From the NCBI GenBank assembly GCA_019120475.1, contig DWVA01000100.1, positions 1 through 14,360 of the forward strand: a DNA stretch of 14,360 nt. The letters run 5' to 3'. Numbering within the stretch: position 1 is the first letter of the stretch; each line of letters starts with the position of its first letter. A program made the position numbers and the translations under genes. Source of the stretch: Candidatus Blautia intestinipullorum (GTDB lineage: Bacteria; Bacillota; Clostridia; Lachnospirales; Lachnospiraceae). Positions 12,197 to 14,360 of the stretch are shown piece after piece. The notes under the pieces are model-generated. The model did no database searches. It was not told the DNA's origin and saw nothing but the letters and a program-made list of their open reading frames with translations.

Positions 12197-14278
12197 TCAG
12201 TTTTCCCCATGTCTTCCCAGATATCGTATCTCAAATTCCGCAGCCGGCATAGGTCTAGCATACCGGTATCCCTGTCCGAAATTGCATCCCGAATTCAAAA
12301 GAACTGTTTCCTGCCTGGCCGTTTCCACACCTTCCGCCACACAGGTCATTCCGAAATTGTGGCAGACCTGAACGATGTTTTCCACCAGCATTCTGCTGAT
12401 CTCATTATCCGGCAGATCGTTGATCAGGCTCCTATCCAGTTTGATTGTATGGAACCGGATATTGCTGAATATGGAAATATTGGCATACCCCGAACCGAAA
12501 TCATCCAGTTCAAACTGAATGCCGCATTCCCGGAAATTATCCACGATACAGGCAAGCGTAGCCTTCTCCATATCTCCCGCCGTCTCCGTGATCTCCAGTT
12601 CGATCTGTTCCGGCGGCACGTCCGGATACCGGCTCTGAAGCGCAAGCACAGAGGCAAATACCGTGGAGTTAAAAAGCGTGTGCCTGGACATGTTGACGGA
12701 GACTGTCACCGGCGGCAGTCCCATCCTACGCCATACGCTTAGCTGTTTCAGCACGCTTTCCAGCATAAACAGATCCAGTTCCCTGATGGTGCCGTCTTTT
12801 TCCATCGCCTCGACAAAGCGCACCGGCGGGATGACCGTCCCGTCCTCTGACACGCCCCTCACCAGAGCTTCGGCTCCTATCAGGCTTCCGTCCCGCATAT
12901 CTATTTTGGGCTGGAAATACGGCACAAATTTCCTGCTGGAAATCTCAGCGGTGCTGAATTCGTCTGTTCCGTCCAGAAAATCAGTCCGTCCTCCGGACGC
13001 CTGCTTCACATTTTCGCAGTGCATGATCGCCTGGGCTTCACGCACAAGATTCCTTGCCGAAAACACCCCGTCCGACCACACATAGCCGATCCTCACCCGC
13101 TTTGGGTAACGGCGCTGAAGCGCCGTCCTAAGGCGGGCGCACCGTCCGTCAAAGACTTCTCTTATCATATTCGGCGCAAGGACCACAAATTCCGCGTCCC
13201 ATGTCCGGAATATAAAGGTTTTGCCGAAAATATTCAGCAGGGTATCCGCAATAAACTGAAGAAATTTCCTTCCATATTCGAATCCAAAGGTGCTGTTGAT
13301 CGCGGAAAAATTCGGCACATCCACAGACAGAGCCCCCATAGTGCTGTAAGAATCCGAATTCAGGGAATAAACCACATCCATATAGGAATTCAGATTAGGC
13401 ATCATCGTAAGAATATCCTGCCCGGCAGCCGGCGCTCCTCCGTTCGTGGAATCAAACCGCTTCTGCTCTCCCAGAATGTAGGGGACCAGCGTGCGGATCA
13501 GCGTTACGTCGCCGATATATTCCCCGGCGTTTTCCACACAGAGGAACCCTGTGATCCTTCCACGCTCCCTGAGAGGATAGGCAAGAACGTTCCAGTTATC
13601 CTCGTCGTTTCTGCGCCCCCAGAACGGCGCGTTATTTTCCATATAGACAGGAACGCCTTTTTCCATACATCTGTTCAGAAGCGGAACTTTCTCGATCTCA
13701 ATACCGGACATGGCGTGCTGGATGCTCTGCTTTCCCAGTTGTTTCCATTCATAAAGCATCGTCACCGTGCGCCCGTCCTCCGACAGCGCCACAATATAGG
13801 CTCTCACCGCGTTATAGTACATTCCGATGCAGGAGAGGGCGTTCCCTAAAGACTCCTCCAGGGACTTTGCTTTCAGCATATTAGTGGTGCAGTAAAAGGC
13901 GCTTCTCTGCTCTTCTTTCGTAAGGGCGCGGTCAGGATCCTCCTCCTGAACAAAAATCTCCTGTCCTGAATTCTCCTTTCGGAGCCCCGCCCAGGCCCAG
14001 TCCTCGTCTTCGCTGGGAAACATTACCGTATCGACGGCAGAATCCTTCCATATCTCGCAGAGATAACCTGCTCTCAGGTTCAGGATGTCGTAATCCGCTT
14101 CTCCCGTCCGTTCCAGAACCGTACCTGCCACAAATCTGAGGTCGCCGATCTCCGGTATATTCTCCATGGACGTCCTGATATATGCAAAAGCGTCCTCAAA
14201 CCTTCTCTTGATATCAAACCTGGATACGGCCCTCGGAAAAAATACGGTAATGGAATCCGCAGAATCCTGTCCTGTCAC
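12197..14278 (-). CDS. GAF / degenerate GGDEF / EAL cyclic-di-GMP phosphodiesterase
   Basis: A 693-residue protein expected to hydrolyse c-di-GMP. Residues ~1-130 are not recognised; ~130-275 resemble a GAF sensor domain; ~300-430 are a GGDEF domain in which the active motif is replaced by WDAEF (360-364), so no cyclase activity is expected. Residues ~445-690 are an EAL domain with its key residues intact: E470-A-L, N529, E562, D592-D593 (DDFGSG), K613, E649 (AEGVET) and Q669. The degenerate GGDEF may serve as a GTP or dimer regulatory module. The start is a GTG at 14278 with GGAGG 7 nt upstream. The frame, however, stays open to the window edge and would add a hydrophobic stretch (ALYRFIAIALSFALGG), so a longer membrane-anchored form cannot be excluded. 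It is followed after 19 nt by the CheB-CheR fusion, forming a two-gene operon. Confidence 0.9.
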   Translation of the reverse strand: MTGQDSADSITVFFPRAVSRFDIKRRFEDAFAYIRTSMENIPEIGDLRFVAGTVLERTGEADYDILNLRAGYLCEIWKDSAVDTVMFPSEDEDWAWAGLRKENSGQEIFVQEEDPDRALTKEEQRSAFYCTTNMLKAKSLEESLGNALSCIGMYYNAVRAYIVALSEDGRTVTMLYEWKQLGKQSIQHAMSGIEIEKVPLLNRCMEKGVPVYMENNAPFWGRRNDEDNWNVLAYPLRERGRITGFLCVENAGEYIGDVTLIRTLVPYILGEQKRFDSTNGGAPAAGQDILTMMPNLNSYMDVVYSLNSDSYSTMGALSVDVPNFSAINSTFGFEYGRKFLQFIADTLLNIFGKTFIFRTWDAEFVVLAPNMIREVFDGRCARLRTALQRRYPKRVRIGYVWSDGVFSARNLVREAQAIMHCENVKQASGGRTDFLDGTDEFSTAEISSRKFVPYFQPKIDMRDGSLIGAEALVRGVSEDGTVIPPVRFVEAMEKDGTIRELDLFMLESVLKQLSVWRRMGLPPVTVSVNMSRHTLFNSTVFASVLALQSRYPDVPPEQIELEITETAGDMEKATLACIVDNFRECGIQFELDDFGSGYANISIFSNIRFHTIKLDRSLINDLPDNEISRMLVENIVQVCHNFGMTCVAEGVETARQETVLLNSGCNFGQGYRYARPMPAAEFEIRYLGRHGEN

Positions 14279-14360
14279 GCATTCTCCTCCAAGAGCGAAA
14301 GACAGAGCGATTGCAATGAAGCGGTACAGCGCCGGAAAAGAATCTTTTTTTCTGTCTCTT

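Overview
The window looks like the chromosome of a gut-type Lachnospiraceae bacterium (Blautia, Roseburia or Mediterraneibacter relatives). The basis is roughly even base composition, strong AGGAGG ribosome-binding sites, consensus sigma-A promoters and the gene families present. The genus is inference.

Bases 1-7669 (minus strand, read right to left) are most of a bacterial microcompartment (BMC) locus of the fucose/rhamnose type. The order is a EutS/PduU-type shell protein, a EutP/PduV-type GTPase, a class II (fuculose/rhamnulose-phosphate) aldolase, a CoA-acylating aldehyde dehydrogenase (PduP), a zinc alcohol dehydrogenase, four single-domain hexameric shell proteins, the phosphotransacylase PduL, the pentameric vertex protein (EutN/CcmL family) and the first 175 residues of PduS, which runs off the left edge. 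Four enzymes carry amphipathic encapsulation helices (N-terminal on PduP, ADH and PduL; C-terminal on the aldolase). The inferred chemistry is sugar-1-phosphate to DHAP plus lactaldehyde, then propanediol, then propionaldehyde, split between propanol (ADH) and propionyl-CoA/propionyl-phosphate (PduP/PduL), with PduS recycling cofactor. The signature dehydratase (expected to be a glycyl-radical diol dehydratase), its activase and a tandem-domain shell protein are not in the window and are expected further left.

Two excellent promoters feed this locus. P1 (TTGACA-17-TATAAT) lies before the EutS-like gene, with a cre-like site just downstream. P2 (TTGACA-17-TAAAAT) lies before the aldolase, and its -10 box is exactly the spacer of a 7-bp inverted repeat. 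The same TGTGGTTTTT element lies about 40 nt upstream of both -35 boxes. Strong hairpins separate the shell genes, PduL and the vertex gene.

Bases 7670-7957 are a divergent regulatory region. A plus-strand PHP-family phosphoesterase (7958-8671) has its own promoter. It converges, across a bidirectional terminator, on a minus-strand small cysteine-rich protein (8774-9073). That small gene has a 580-nt leader containing a consensus promoter with a 13-bp inverted repeat, a complete cobalamin riboswitch (9361-9598) and an intrinsic terminator.

Bases 9655-14278 (minus strand) are a two-gene signalling operon: a GAF / degenerate-GGDEF / EAL cyclic-di-GMP phosphodiesterase followed by a CheB-CheR-PAS-coiled-coil-PAS fusion protein.
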